DNA of 43,440 nt from an uncultured Nitrosomonadales bacterium (GCA_903861075.1 CAIOSY010000036.1:1-43440); one strand, 5' to 3'; shown: positions 1-8,675, counted from the first letter of the stretch. A program made the numbers and translations. Notes: generated by a model not told the origin, from the sequence alone.

Positions 1-2
1 TC

Positions 3-92
3 ACCAGTTATCTGCAAACCATGGCTTATAAGGGTGTGAACCCTATGATCGCCATTCAGATGGCTTTGGCAGGAGAAATTGGGGGCGAGTAG
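3..92 (+). CDS. C-terminal fragment of an unidentified ORF at the left edge
   Basis: Frame 3 is open from the window edge to a TAG at 90-92 and would encode about 29 residues ending in LAGEIGGE. It does not match the expected MutM sequence upstream of the mutM remnant that follows. MutM-like sequence starts in a different frame only a few bases after this stop. It could be the end of a transposase, of another gene fused to mutM by a deletion, or chance. I do not recognise the family. Confidence 0.3.
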   Translation, partial: TSYLQTMAYKGVNPMIAIQMALAGEIGGE

Positions 93-441
93 TTACCAAT
101 TCATTATGGATAATCATGTTGTGGTCGGCATTGGAAATATCTATGCGAGCGAAGCACTGTTTACCGCGGGTATCCTGCCACACCGTTGTGCAGACAATCT
201 CTCCGAGCAACAATGCGTAAAGTTAGTCGATGCGCTACGAAGCACACTCATCGACGCAATTTCGGCTGGCGGTAGTACCTTGCGCGATTTCGTAAACTCT
301 GCGGGAAACCCCGGATATTTTCAACAACAACACCGCGTGTATGGGCGGACAGGCGCACCCTGTGTTTGCTGCACTTCCCCCATAAAACACTGCAAACAGG
401 GACAACGATCCAGTTATTATTGCGAACATTGCCAGACTTAA
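79..441 (+). pseudogene. mutM: mutM (formamidopyrimidine-DNA glycosylase), 3' part only
   Basis: This is the C-terminal part of the Fpg/MutM base-excision glycosylase, which removes oxidised purines such as 8-oxoguanine. Visible are the helix-two-turn-helix segment (MDNHVVVGIGNIYASEALF), the TLRDF and GNPGYF segments, and the zinc finger with CVCC and CEHC cysteine pairs and the DNA-binding R of GQRSSYYC. A normal MutM has about 270 residues, so about 150 N-terminal residues are missing, including the catalytic Pro-Glu N-terminus and Lys. The frame is closed upstream by stops at 37-39 and 43-45, and none of the three forward frames in bases 1-100 reads as MutM. The only in-frame start is a TTG at 79. 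Homology begins near base 98. I infer a gene broken by insertion or deletion at about 80-100, or an assembly join. Confidence 0.75.
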
Positions 442-487
442 AAAGGGCGACTATGAACACCACCTCATTCTCATAAAGCTATTTATT

Positions 488-1315
488 ATGCCTATATTCC
501 TACTGTTTTGTGCAAGTCTGCTTACATTGACAGCTCAGGCTGAATCACTTCCGCATCCTGATCACGTGGTGGTGGTTATTGAAGAAAACCGCAGCTATTC
601 GCACATTATGGATCCATCTAAAAGTGCGTCATATATTCGCCAGTTAATTCATCGCGGGATGTTATTTACACAATCCTATGCAGTTTCGCACCCCAGCCAA
701 CCCAATTACCTGGCGTTATTTTCAGGTTCTACCCAAGGCCAAACGAATGACAACTGCCCACTGCAATTTAATGGTGACAATCTTGCCAGCGCACTGGCGA
801 ATAAGGGACTAAGCTTTGCCAGCTATTCCGAATCCCTGCCGTTTGCCGGCGATCTACGTTGCTGGTCTGCTGGCTATCAGCGTAAACACAATCCCGTTGC
901 AAACTGGCAAGGCAGCAAGTTGCCGCCCGGTGTAAATTTAAGATTTGAAGATTTCCCGGAAGATTATAGCCATCTACCCACGGTATCTTTCGTGATTCCC
1001 GATCAGCACAATGACATGCATGACGGCAGTTTTGCTACAGCCGACGACTGGCTGAAAACACATATAGATCCCTATATTACCTGGGCATTTCAACACAACA
1101 GCTTGTTAATTCTGACCTGGGACGAGGATGACGGTAGCGAAAACAATCGCATTGTCACCCTATTCATCGGGCCCATGGTTAAAACGGGCAGCACTGACCA
1201 GCATATCAATCATTACAATGTGTTGCGTACCCTACTCGATTTGTACGGTTTACCTGCAATCAATGCAACACAAAATGTAAATCCCGTTTTGCGAATATGG
1301 AACACATATCAATGA
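488..1315 (+). CDS. Exported phosphoesterase (acid phosphatase / phospholipase C superfamily)
   Basis: A 275-aa protein of the alkaline-phosphatase-fold phosphoesterase family (PF04185 type), which hydrolyses phosphate esters in the periplasm. The first 18 residues form a hydrophobic signal peptide ending in TAQA, although its N-region has no basic residue. Family landmarks are VIEENRSYSHIM near residue 30, where the first metal ligand is expected, HPSQPNYLALFSGS with the probable nucleophile Ser/Thr region, IPDQHNDMHDG, and TWDEDDG near residue 210 with metal-binding acidic residues. There is no clear Shine-Dalgarno sequence upstream of the ATG. The next gene overlaps its stop codon (ATGA), so the two are probably translated together. 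The substrate cannot be told from sequence. Confidence 0.85.
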   Translation: MPIFLLFCASLLTLTAQAESLPHPDHVVVVIEENRSYSHIMDPSKSASYIRQLIHRGMLFTQSYAVSHPSQPNYLALFSGSTQGQTNDNCPLQFNGDNLASALANKGLSFASYSESLPFAGDLRCWSAGYQRKHNPVANWQGSKLPPGVNLRFEDFPEDYSHLPTVSFVIPDQHNDMHDGSFATADDWLKTHIDPYITWAFQHNSLLILTWDEDDGSENNRIVTLFIGPMVKTGSTDQHINHYNVLRTLLDLYGLPAINATQNVNPVLRIWNTYQ

Positions 1316-1626
1316 ATTTATCTAAAACGCCCCCTTTTTATTATTGGGATGACGACACGCTGGTACTCAACATTATCGGTCGCCCCAATTCAAAAAAAGA
1401 TGCAATCGGTGTTGTCATCGGCCATCAATTGGAAGTCTATGCCGCCGCGATACCAAGACAAGGAGGTGCAACGGCGCACATGATTCAATATCTTGCGGGT
1501 ATTTTTTGCGTACCAAAAAGTGCCATTGTGCTGGTATTTGGTGAAAAAAATGTCAACAAACAACTCAGAATTAAATCACCCATCAAACTGCCCGCCGTGA
1601 TACACCCAGGTGATTACAAAAAATAG
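1312..1626 (+). CDS. DUF167 / YggU family protein
   Basis: A small 104-aa protein of the DUF167 (YggU) family, whose function is unknown. The typical pattern is visible: LVLNIIGRPNSKKDAIGVV, then LEVYAAAIPRQGGATAHMIQYLAGIFCVPKSAIVLVFGEKNVNKQLRI, which corresponds to the family's usual 'KVxxxAPPxxGKANxxLxxFLA...VPKSxVxLxxGxxSRxKxxxI'. I chose the ATG at 1312 because it overlaps the upstream stop as ATGA; an in-frame ATG at 1297 would add five residues. The gene ends 4 bases before a strong hairpin terminator. In many Betaproteobacteria DUF167 follows yggT, but here it follows a phosphoesterase. Confidence 0.85.
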   Translation: MNLSKTPPFYYWDDDTLVLNIIGRPNSKKDAIGVVIGHQLEVYAAAIPRQGGATAHMIQYLAGIFCVPKSAIVLVFGEKNVNKQLRIKSPIKLPAVIHPGDYKK

Positions 1627-1630
1627 ACAC

Positions 1631-1658
1631 AAAAAAGACCGCTATTGCGGTCTTTTTT
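1631..1658. terminator. Bidirectional rho-independent terminator
   Basis: A perfect 12-bp stem (AAAAAAGACCGC / GCGGTCTTTTTT) with a TATT loop. It lies between the convergent DUF167 gene (+) and ferredoxin gene (-). It has a T-run on the 3' side in both directions, so it can serve both. Confidence 0.9.
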
Positions 1659-1666
1659 GTCATAAA

Positions 1667-1936
<270 letters not shown>

Positions 1937-1972
1937 TTAAGATCAATTCCGCTCTCTAAAAATACAGGATTT

Positions 1973-2455
1973 TCAGGAACGCGTTTGGTTTTTTTGCTGC
2001 AATCTAATGGCAACGGAAGGCGAGACGAACTTCCCTACCTCCCCGCCAAATCGCGCCACTTCGCGCACCATAGTAGCCGAAATAAAAGTATATTGTTCAG
2101 CCGGCGTCAGAAACAAGGTCTCCATTTCGGGAAATAGATTACGATTCATTCCTGCCAACTGAAACTCATACTCAAAATCTGATGCTGCGCGCAAGCCCCG
2201 CAGAACGACACGCGAGTGCTGAGATCGAACAAAATTCATCAGCAAACCGTCAAAACCTTCCACGCGAACATTGTTAAACCCTGCGAATACTTCCCGCGCC
2301 ATATCAACTCGTTCATCCAACGTAAACAAGGTATTCGTGCGACTTTTCGCAACCGCGACAATCACTTCGCCAAACAATCCCGTCGCACGCCTCACCACAT
2401 CTTCATGCCCGCTGGTGATAGGATCAAATGTACCCGGATATACCACTTTAATCAT
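1973..2455 (-). CDS. coaD: Phosphopantetheine adenylyltransferase
   Basis: CoaD transfers AMP from ATP to 4'-phosphopantetheine, the penultimate step of coenzyme A synthesis in the cytoplasm. The N-terminal nucleotidyltransferase motif [10 protein letters not shown] is at residues 8-17, and the C-terminal [20 protein letters not shown] segment matches the family's ISSTMVRE. The length of 160 residues is normal. I chose the ATG at 2455 because AGGA stands five bases before it and homology starts at [12 protein letters not shown]; starts at 2461 and 2476 are also in frame, the latter overlapping rsmD. It lies 7 bases after the rsmD stop, so the two are probably co-translated. Confidence 0.95.
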   Translation of the reverse strand: MIKVVYPGTFDPITSGHEDVVRRATGLFGEVIVAVAKSRTNTLFTLDERVDMAREVFAGFNNVRVEGFDGLLMNFVRSQHSRVVLRGLRAASDFEYEFQLAGMNRNLFPEMETLFLTPAEQYTFISATMVREVARFGGEVGKFVSPSVAIRLQQKNQTRS

Positions 2456-2462
2456 AGTCATC

Positions 2463-2999
2463 CTATTTTTCCACACCTATCAACTGATAGCATACCTGCC
2501 CTGCCCTGCCCGACTTAACAACGTACCAGGGCAGTGAAATCTCAATCACACTCCCTGACTCAACATAAACCAAGCCGTCTTGTGCCAGATGCTGCGGCAA
2601 AATTGCCAGCAACTTAGTTAAATAGTCACTTTGAAAAGGCGGGTCAAGAAAAATCACATCGTAGCGACTCTCATCACGAAGGATGAATTCTAATCCATCT
2701 TGATAGCGCAAGGATACATTGTCGCAGACTAACTTTTTGACATTATCCCGTAACGCGCGAAAGACCAAGGGGTTTTTCTCCACCATCACAACGTGCGCTG
2801 CGCCACGCGATGCCGCTTCAATACCAAGCGCACCGCTACCCGCAAACAAATCCAGACATTTACGGCCATACAGTGTTTGCCCAAGCCAATTGAACAGGGT
2901 TTCTCGTACCCTGTCAGGCGTCGGACGCAAACCTTCCGCATCAGGAAAGGTAATGACGCGACTGCGTAAATCGCCCCCGCCTATTCTTACTTTATTGAT
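2463..2999 (-). CDS. rsmD: 16S rRNA (guanine(966)-N2)-methyltransferase, probable AUC start
   Basis: RsmD methylates G966 of 16S rRNA using S-adenosylmethionine. Motifs seen are [16 protein letters not shown], the SAM-binding [18 protein letters not shown], and the catalytic DPPF motif (FLDPPFQ). The only ATG/GTG/TTG start is a TTG at 2930, which would give 155 aa and lose the family's N-terminal VRIIGG-like segment. In-frame codons upstream encode [22 protein letters not shown], clearly RsmD sequence. The frame is closed by a TAG just before it. An ATC codon at 2999-2997 stands six bases after AGGAG, so I infer initiation at AUC and a 178-aa product. Start confidence is moderate; function is certain. 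The start overlaps the end of the upstream M16 gene. Confidence 0.85.
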   Translation of the reverse strand: MNKVRIGGGDLRSRVITFPDAEGLRPTPDRVRETLFNWLGQTLYGRKCLDLFAGSGALGIEAASRGAAHVVMVEKNPLVFRALRDNVKKLVCDNVSLRYQDGLEFILRDESRYDVIFLDPPFQSDYLTKLLAILPQHLAQDGLVYVESGSVIEISLPWYVVKSGRAGQVCYQLIGVEK

Positions 3000-4320
3000 T
3001 TTGAGCTCCTACGGGACCGGAAATAGGCTCAGGCGCACCGACAATCACAGTTGCCATCGCACCAGGATGAATATGCCGGGAAAATGCACTATGTATTTGT
3101 GTCGTCGTAACATGAGCGATATTATCGGCAAAATCGTCCAGGTAAGTTAACGGCAATTCGTAAAATCCGATAATGGAAAGGTAATCTAATATCTTCTTAT
3201 TGCTGTCTATACGCAAAGGAAACCCGCCAATAATATTTTGTTTTGCTGCGATCAACTCCTTTTCAGTAGGGCCTTTTGCAACAAAATCTGCCAGTGTTTT
3301 CTCCACCAAAGCCAAAGCCTCATTGGCTTGTTCTTTTTTGGTTTGCAGACCAATCTGAAATGCGCCCGTCTGTTTGAGTGGCATAAAATAGCTATACACG
3401 CTATAAGCCAACCCCCGCTTTTCCCTGACCTCATTCATCAGTCGCGAGACAAAACCACCGCCACCAAGTATATAGTTGCCCACATACAGCGGGAAATAGT
3501 CAGGATCCTTGCGCGACATACCCGGTGTACCCGTCAAAATATGACTCTGCGTAGCAGGATGAAAAATACGCTGCTCGCTAGATTGGATTTGCATTACAAC
3601 TGCGGGCAAGCTCGATTGCTCAGTGTATGCGGGTAAATACCTTGTCAACTGCACTGCAATTGCTTCAGCCTGCACTCGCGTCACATCGCCCATAATGGCA
3701 ACCACCGCACGCTGATAATGTAACTGATAAAAATCCTTTAAATCCTGCGCCGTGATTGTTTCCAAACTACTGATTTCCCCTGACAAAGAGGAAGCATAAG
3801 GATGAGAACCAAACACTGCCTTATTGAAAGCCTTATCAGCAATCAATTCCGGCTTAGTCTCAGCTTCTTTTAAGCCGGCAATCAGGCGTGTTTTTTCACG
3901 CATCAGTATGGATTCTGAAAACACGGGGTATTGCAGCACACGCGCCATAATACTCAAAGCCGAGTCGCGCTCCGTACTCAACGTTCGCAGCGAAACGCTC
4001 GCCCTGTCCTGGTCGAAGCTGCCTGACAGTTGCGCACCCAGATCAGCCATACCCGTTGATATTTGATCCTCATTCAAATCGCCAGCGCCTAAATCAAGTA
4101 ATTCATGCGTCAATTTAGCCACACCCGGCTTGCCCGACTTATCAAAAGCACTTCCCGATGCAAAACTCACTGCAACATCCAGCATAGGAATATCATGATC
4201 TTCAACAAACAAGACCCGCGCGCCCGTCGCACTCTGCCAGTGCTGAATGGTCGGCGTAGCAGCGGCGACACTCGCAATGCAACAGAGCATGATAGAAAAC
4301 AATAGTTTATTAACGTACAT
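2992..4320 (-). CDS. M16 family peptidase homologue without zinc motif, exported
   Basis: A 442-aa member of the M16 (pitrilysin/insulinase, processing-peptidase-like) family with an N-terminal signal peptide (MYVNKLLFSIMLCCIASVAAA). Where active members have HxxEH, this one has VAKLTHELLDLG, so the zinc-binding pair is missing. It is most likely the non-catalytic partner of the M16 peptidase upstream, as in many two-gene M16 clusters. The second M16 domain is recognised by GGGGFVSRLMNEVREKRGLAYSVYS near residue 295. I chose the ATG at 4320 because it has an AGGAG ribosome site and starts the signal peptide; it overlaps the upstream stop by 11 bases. Substrates are unknown. Confidence 0.88.
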   Translation of the reverse strand: MYVNKLLFSIMLCCIASVAAATPTIQHWQSATGARVLFVEDHDIPMLDVAVSFASGSAFDKSGKPGVAKLTHELLDLGAGDLNEDQISTGMADLGAQLSGSFDQDRASVSLRTLSTERDSALSIMARVLQYPVFSESILMREKTRLIAGLKEAETKPELIADKAFNKAVFGSHPYASSLSGEISSLETITAQDLKDFYQLHYQRAVVAIMGDVTRVQAEAIAVQLTRYLPAYTEQSSLPAVVMQIQSSEQRIFHPATQSHILTGTPGMSRKDPDYFPLYVGNYILGGGGFVSRLMNEVREKRGLAYSVYSYFMPLKQTGAFQIGLQTKKEQANEALALVEKTLADFVAKGPTEKELIAAKQNIIGGFPLRIDSNKKILDYLSIIGFYELPLTYLDDFADNIAHVTTTQIHSAFSRHIHPGAMATVIVGAPEPISGPVGAQNQ

Positions 4321-5674
4321 GGTTAGCCTCTCCTGCGGGCTGCATTGCCTTGCCTGACAGCGGCTGAGGATCAAGTACCGCGACGATCAAATTATCATCT
4401 TGTAAAAACTCCGAAGCCACTTGCACAAGCTGCTCCGTCGTGACCGCCTGAAGTTTCTCCAACATCAAGGGAATCGCCTTATATCCGACCCCTATCGACT
4501 CCATCTGACCAATCTGCATCGCCTGATAAAATACGGAATCAAGCTTGTAAACTTCGCCTGCCAACACTTGCGCTTTGACACGCTTTAACTCATCCGCACC
4601 CACCCCGTTTTTAATCAGCCCGGCAATTTCTGCACGCAAGGCAATTTCCATTTGCGCCACGCTCTGCCCCGCACTAGGCACTGCCTCTAGGCTAAACAAA
4701 CCCGGTCCGCGTGAGGTTGAGTCGTAACTTGCTCCCACACTACTGGCCAATTGCTGCTCACGCACTAAATGTTTATTCAATCGCGCTGAATCCGTGCTGC
4801 TTAAAACCCCCGCCAACATTTCCAAAGCATAGGGCTTCCAGTCATGCAAGGGATCGACAATATTAGGGGCATGATAGCTCATCACCAACAAGGGTAATTC
4901 CGCGGGCGCTTTAACAACCATACGTTTGATGCCTAATTGCACAGGCTCACTAAAAAGTCTTCGAGCCGACTGACCCTTTTTCGGAATGTTGCCATAGTAG
5001 CGCTGTGCCAGCTCAAAAACCTGAGCGTGATACACATCCCCTGCAATAACCAGGGTCGCATTATCAGGTGCATACCATTGCTGATACCATGACCTTGCAT
5101 CCTGCACCGTCATCTGTTCCAGGTCACTCATCCAACCGATCACAGGGTGCTGATACGGATGCTCAAGATAAGCAGCGCCCATGAGTTTTTCCTGCAAAAG
5201 GGCGTGACTATCATCGTCGGTACGCATACGACGCTCTTCCATCACAACTTTAATCTCTTTGGAAAACTCACCCGCCGTTAAATTCAAATTATGCATACGA
5301 TCGGATTCAAGCTTCATTGCCAGCGGCAACTGAGACTTATGCAATTGTTGAAAATAGGCGGTGTAATCATTACTGGTAAAGGCGTTTTCTCTCCCACCCG
5401 CCGCCGCGATGCGACGTGAAAATTCACCTGCGGGAACGCCACGCGTTCCTTTGAACATCAAATGCTCAAGCACATGCGCAACACCGGTTTTACCCGTATG
5501 CTCATCCATGCTGCCCGCCTTGTACCAAATCTGCTGCACCACAACAGGTGCCCGGTGATCTTCTTTAACGATGACCTTCAAACCGTTTGCCAATGTGAGC
5601 TCAAACACCCCGGCATAGACTGACGGTGACAACATTACCGCCAGCAAAGCAGTCGCAAACAGATAAATCCTCAT
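4310..5674 (-). CDS. M16 family zinc peptidase, exported, catalytic
   Basis: A 454-aa zinc metallopeptidase of the M16 family. The catalytic motif H67-V-L-E70-H71 is intact, followed downstream by the EIKVVMEERR segment expected to supply the third ligand Glu. A signal peptide (residues 1-21, ending SVYA) places it in the periplasm. The second, inactive half is recognisable by YHAPNIVDP and LASSVGASYD. The ATG at 5674 begins the signal peptide; the longer form from 5725 adds 17 unlikely residues. It forms a pair with the zinc-less homologue downstream and diverges from ftsY, the usual arrangement in Betaproteobacteria. Confidence 0.92.
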   Translation of the reverse strand: MRIYLFATALLAVMLSPSVYAGVFELTLANGLKVIVKEDHRAPVVVQQIWYKAGSMDEHTGKTGVAHVLEHLMFKGTRGVPAGEFSRRIAAAGGRENAFTSNDYTAYFQQLHKSQLPLAMKLESDRMHNLNLTAGEFSKEIKVVMEERRMRTDDDSHALLQEKLMGAAYLEHPYQHPVIGWMSDLEQMTVQDARSWYQQWYAPDNATLVIAGDVYHAQVFELAQRYYGNIPKKGQSARRLFSEPVQLGIKRMVVKAPAELPLLVMSYHAPNIVDPLHDWKPYALEMLAGVLSSTDSARLNKHLVREQQLASSVGASYDSTSRGPGLFSLEAVPSAGQSVAQMEIALRAEIAGLIKNGVGADELKRVKAQVLAGEVYKLDSVFYQAMQIGQMESIGVGYKAIPLMLEKLQAVTTEQLVQVASEFLQDDNLIVAVLDPQPLSGKAMQPAGEANHVR

Positions 5675-5719
5675 AATCTCTAACCCCAAAATGACTAATC
5701 GGCATAAAATAACAACAGT

Positions 5720-5736
5720 GGCCACGAAAAGTGGCC
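5720..5736. other. Short inverted repeat in the M16 / ftsY divergent region
   Basis: GGCCAC and GTGGCC separated by five bases form a 6-bp stem in the 105-base gap between the divergent M16 and ftsY genes. A TATTAT at 5742-5747 just downstream could be the ftsY -10 element, with no good -35. The repeat could be an operator or simply a small hairpin. There is no T-run, so it is not a terminator. Confidence 0.3.
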
Positions 5737-5779
5737 GTTTGTATTATGCCCTAACTATCGCCACTGGAATACATCAGAC

Positions 5780-6745
5780 ATGTTTAGTTTCTTAAAAAAA
5801 AGCAGCCCGAATAAAATCCCTGATAACAACATCGAAAAACGCAGCTGGCTTGAGCGCTTAAAGTCAGGTTTATCACGCACCGGCAATCAACTGGCCGAGC
5901 TATTCAGCCGCGGGGGCAAAATTGACGATGAACTCTATGAAGAACTCGAAACCATCCTGATCACATCGGATGTCGGCATGGATGCAACCCGGGCACTACT
6001 CGCGGATCTGCGTCGCCATGTTAAAGAAAACAAACTCACCGAGGCAGAAGAACTTAAAGCCGGCCTTGCCCATTGCCTGCTCAAATTACTAAGCCCTCTG
6101 GCTGTACCGCTGCAGGCCAACACACACCAGCCTTTCGTTATCATGATGGTGGGCGTTAACGGCGCGGGAAAAACCACGTCCATAGGCAAGTTGGCTAAAT
6201 ATCTGCAATCGCAAGGATTATCTGTTTTGCTCGCTGCCGGTGATACATTTCGCGCCGCAGCACGTGAGCAACTCATGACCTGGGGAGAGCGCAACAATGT
6301 GACCGTCATCGCGCAACAAAGCGGTGATGCCGCTGCCGTCATATACGATGCCGTACAAGCGGCACAAGCACGTAAAATCAATGTCGTGCTAGCAGATACA
6401 GCTGGCCGATTAACAACCCAGGCGCATTTAATGGAAGAAATTAAGAAAGTAAAGCGCGTCATCGCCAAAGTTTTACCGGACGCACCTCATGAGGTTTTAC
6501 TCGTTCTCGATTCCAATACAGGGCAAAATGCATTAAGCCAGGTAAAAGCCTTTGATGCAGCACTCGGTGTAACAGGCTTGATACTCACCAAACTCGACGG
6601 GACAGCTAAAGGTGGCGTTATCGCCGCCATCGCGCGCGCTCATCCGATTCCCGTGCGATTTATCGGGGTAGGTGAAGGTCTCGACGATCTGCGTCCTTTC
6701 GTTGCAGAAGAGTTTATCGCAGCCTTACTAGGCCAATCAGCATGA
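5780..6745 (+). CDS. ftsY: Signal recognition particle receptor
   Basis: FtsY is the GTPase docking partner of the Ffh/4.5S signal recognition particle at the inner membrane. The N domain (about residues 20-100) and G domain (about 118-318) are present. G1 is GVNGAGKTT at 125-133, followed by DTFRAAAREQL, DTAGR, TKLDGTAKGG and the C-terminal GVGEGLDDLRPF. At 321 residues it lacks the long acidic A domain of E. coli FtsY and has only a short basic N-terminus. The 3' end overlaps ftsE by four bases (ATGA), giving the conserved ftsYEX operon. Confidence 0.97.
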   Translation: MFSFLKKSSPNKIPDNNIEKRSWLERLKSGLSRTGNQLAELFSRGGKIDDELYEELETILITSDVGMDATRALLADLRRHVKENKLTEAEELKAGLAHCLLKLLSPLAVPLQANTHQPFVIMMVGVNGAGKTTSIGKLAKYLQSQGLSVLLAAGDTFRAAAREQLMTWGERNNVTVIAQQSGDAAAVIYDAVQAAQARKINVVLADTAGRLTTQAHLMEEIKKVKRVIAKVLPDAPHEVLLVLDSNTGQNALSQVKAFDAALGVTGLILTKLDGTAKGGVIAAIARAHPIPVRFIGVGEGLDDLRPFVAEEFIAALLGQSA

Positions 6746-7431
6746 TTTCATTCAATCAAGTGAGCAAGCGCTACAAGGATGGCTTTGATGCGCTAAAAAA
6801 TGTTTCGTTTGAACTTGCCAGAGGTGAAATGGCTTATTTAACGGGACATTCCGGCGCGGGAAAAAGCACTTTACTCAAACTTATCGCCGCCATCGAGCGA
6901 CCTAATACGGGTAGCGTGCTGGTAAACGGCCAAAATGTCAGTCAACTTAAAAGCGCTGCCTTACCCTATTTAAGACGACATTTAGGCATTATTTTTCAAG
7001 ATCACAAACTACTTTTTGATCGCAACGTTTTTAATAATGTACTGCTTCCTTTGCAAATTTGCGGTTTTGACCCCAAAGAAAGCAATAAACGGGTTCGTGC
7101 AGCACTAGATAAAGTCGGTTTGCTCGATCGTGAAAACGCTTATCCTATTGCACTCTCAGGCGGTGAACAACAGCGCCTTTGCATTGCACGTGCCATCGTC
7201 AATCGTCCCTCTATTTTGCTAGCTGACGAACCTACAGGCAATCTGGATGCTGAATATGCACAGGAAATCATGAAGATATTTAAATCATTTCATCAGGTTG
7301 GAGTCACACTACTCATTTCAACACACGATGCCGATATGCTGCGGAACACCTCAATTCGGGCAATTGAATTAAAACAAGGTGAAATACAACACTCATCACC
7401 GAACCTACAAAACTCAGGAGCCGCACAATGA
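6742..7431 (+). CDS. ftsE: Cell division ATP-binding protein FtsE
   Basis: FtsE is the ABC ATPase that with FtsX controls septal peptidoglycan amidases during division. The 229-aa protein has Walker [10 protein letters not shown] at 35-43, the Q-loop at [10 protein letters not shown], the signature [14 protein letters not shown], Walker B ILLADEP and the H-loop ISTHD. It overlaps both ftsY and ftsX by four bases, so the three genes are almost certainly one transcript. Confidence 0.97.
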   Translation: MISFNQVSKRYKDGFDALKNVSFELARGEMAYLTGHSGAGKSTLLKLIAAIERPNTGSVLVNGQNVSQLKSAALPYLRRHLGIIFQDHKLLFDRNVFNNVLLPLQICGFDPKESNKRVRAALDKVGLLDRENAYPIALSGGEQQRLCIARAIVNRPSILLADEPTGNLDAEYAQEIMKIFKSFHQVGVTLLISTHDADMLRNTSIRAIELKQGEIQHSSPNLQNSGAAQ

Positions 7432-8333
7432 GTATGGCCGGACAACATTTTTGGATCGTAAAACAGGCACTACACCGTCTTTTTTCTTCCCCTTTATCCG
7501 GCTTACTGAACTTGATGGTTATCGGTATAGCCCTAAGCTTACCTACCGGGTTATACGTATTATTGCAAAACGGACAAGAGGTATTGGAACAGTTGTCCGC
7601 ATCTCCCCAAATTAGTTTATTCTTATCGATGGATGCAACCGATGCGGATGTAGTCAAAATTCGCGAGCAACTGAAAAAAAACACTCAGATCGAAAAAGTG
7701 GAATTTATCCCCCGAAAAACAGCACTCGAGACACTGGGAAAGCGCACCGGACTCAATGACGTCATCACCGCACTTGAGAGCAATCCGCTTCCGGATGCCT
7801 TTATCATTACAGCCCGCGCTCAAAATGCCAAATCACTAGACGAACTGCGCGCCCGACTCCAGTCACTTTCAAAAGTAGACCTAGCCCAACTTGATTCATC
7901 GTGGGCTTATAAACTCGAAGCCATGCTGGCGTTTGCACGCATTGCAATAATGACACTCGCCGGGCTTCTGAGCATAGGGCTAATCGCCATAACCTTTAAC
8001 ACCATACGATTACAGATACTCACTCATCAAAACGAAATCCAGGTTTCTAAACTCATAGGCGCCACCCACGCCTTTATACGTCGTCCGTTTGTTTACTTCG
8101 GTGCAATTCAAGGCTTACTCGGTGGTATTACAGCCTGGCTGATCATCTATGCAAGCTTATACTTCCTGAAGCAACCCTTAGCCACCTTAGCACAACTCTA
8201 TGCCAGCCAATTTAATCTGCAAGCACTCAGCTTAAATGACAGCCTGCTTTTATTGCTGTTTTCCACCTACCTTGGATGGGTAGGTTCATGGCTATCCGTC
8301 GCACTCTACCTTGGCAAGGTCGAGTCTCGCTAA
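7428..8333 (+). CDS. ftsX: Cell division protein FtsX
   Basis: FtsX is the membrane partner of FtsE and links ATP hydrolysis to periplasmic cell wall hydrolase activators. The 301-aa protein has a cytoplasmic N-terminus, a first membrane helix at about 26-46 (LLNLMVIGIALSLPTGLYVLL), an extracytoplasmic domain to about 165, and three further helices (about 172-195, 223-245, 270-295). ETLGKRTGL and NPLPDAF are typical FtsX segments. Its start overlaps ftsE. Confidence 0.96.
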   Translation: MSMAGQHFWIVKQALHRLFSSPLSGLLNLMVIGIALSLPTGLYVLLQNGQEVLEQLSASPQISLFLSMDATDADVVKIREQLKKNTQIEKVEFIPRKTALETLGKRTGLNDVITALESNPLPDAFIITARAQNAKSLDELRARLQSLSKVDLAQLDSSWAYKLEAMLAFARIAIMTLAGLLSIGLIAITFNTIRLQILTHQNEIQVSKLIGATHAFIRRPFVYFGAIQGLLGGITAWLIIYASLYFLKQPLATLAQLYASQFNLQALSLNDSLLLLLFSTYLGWVGSWLSVALYLGKVESR

Positions 8334-8365
8334 CAAGGGCTGAGATTAATAGTTTAATAATCAAC

Positions 8366-8394
8366 TTGACACACTGTTTTTTTTTCGAAAAAAT
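8366..8394 (+). promoter_or_regulatory. Possible promoter for the 60-aa membrane protein gene
   Basis: A perfect -35 hexamer TTGACA at 8366-8371 lies about 57 bases before the small ORF. At 17-base spacing the -10 position reads AAAAAT, which is weak, so this is tentative. The stretch in between is T-rich with a TTCGAA. Confidence 0.35.
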
Positions 8395-8450
8395 GGTACA
8401 GTTCGAAAGCAGTGAAAAACGATCAATAAAAATCGATTAGGGAGATGTTA

Positions 8451-8633
8451 ATGGCAAGCGGAAATTGTAAAACTATGGTACTACCTTTCATTGTGGCCGC
8501 TACACTTTGGATTGTAGGTGGTTTTTTCCTGAGTAAAGAATTAGCGATGGTTTGTGTTATCTTCGGAATTGCTATTGCAGGATGGGCCGCAGGTAATGTG
8601 ATGAATACTGAATGCTCATTGTCAGATAAATAA
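8451..8633 (+). CDS. Small membrane protein, unknown function
   Basis: A 60-residue protein that I do not recognise. It has two predicted membrane helices, about residues 10-28 (MVLPFIVAATLWIVGGFFL) and 32-50 (AMVCVIFGIAIAGWAAG), joined by a short LSKE turn, and an N-terminal MASGNCKT and acidic C-terminal tail with one cysteine each. GGGAG stands six bases before the ATG at 8451; an ATG two codons earlier is in frame. It sits alone between ftsX and rpoH with its own possible promoter and a hairpin after it. Coding is supported by the ribosome site and by the clean hydrophobic pattern, not by homology. Confidence 0.65.
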   Translation: MASGNCKTMVLPFIVAATLWIVGGFFLSKELAMVCVIFGIAIAGWAAGNVMNTECSLSDK

Positions 8634-8640
8634 TGCATGA

Positions 8641-8675
8641 AACAGGAGTGTTGCCACACAGCAATCGCTCTTGTT
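8641..8675 (+). other. Imperfect stem-loop after the small membrane protein gene
   Basis: AACAGGAGTGTTGC pairs imperfectly with GCAATCGCTCTTGTT around a CACACA loop. It begins eight bases after the stop codon. There is no clear T-run, so it may be a weak terminator or an mRNA-stabilising structure. Confidence 0.4.

Noticed and set aside
5935-6468. 177-aa open frame on the minus strand
   Set aside because: It lies wholly within ftsY in the opposite direction and has a low-complexity Ser/Ala/Arg composition typical of a shadow frame.
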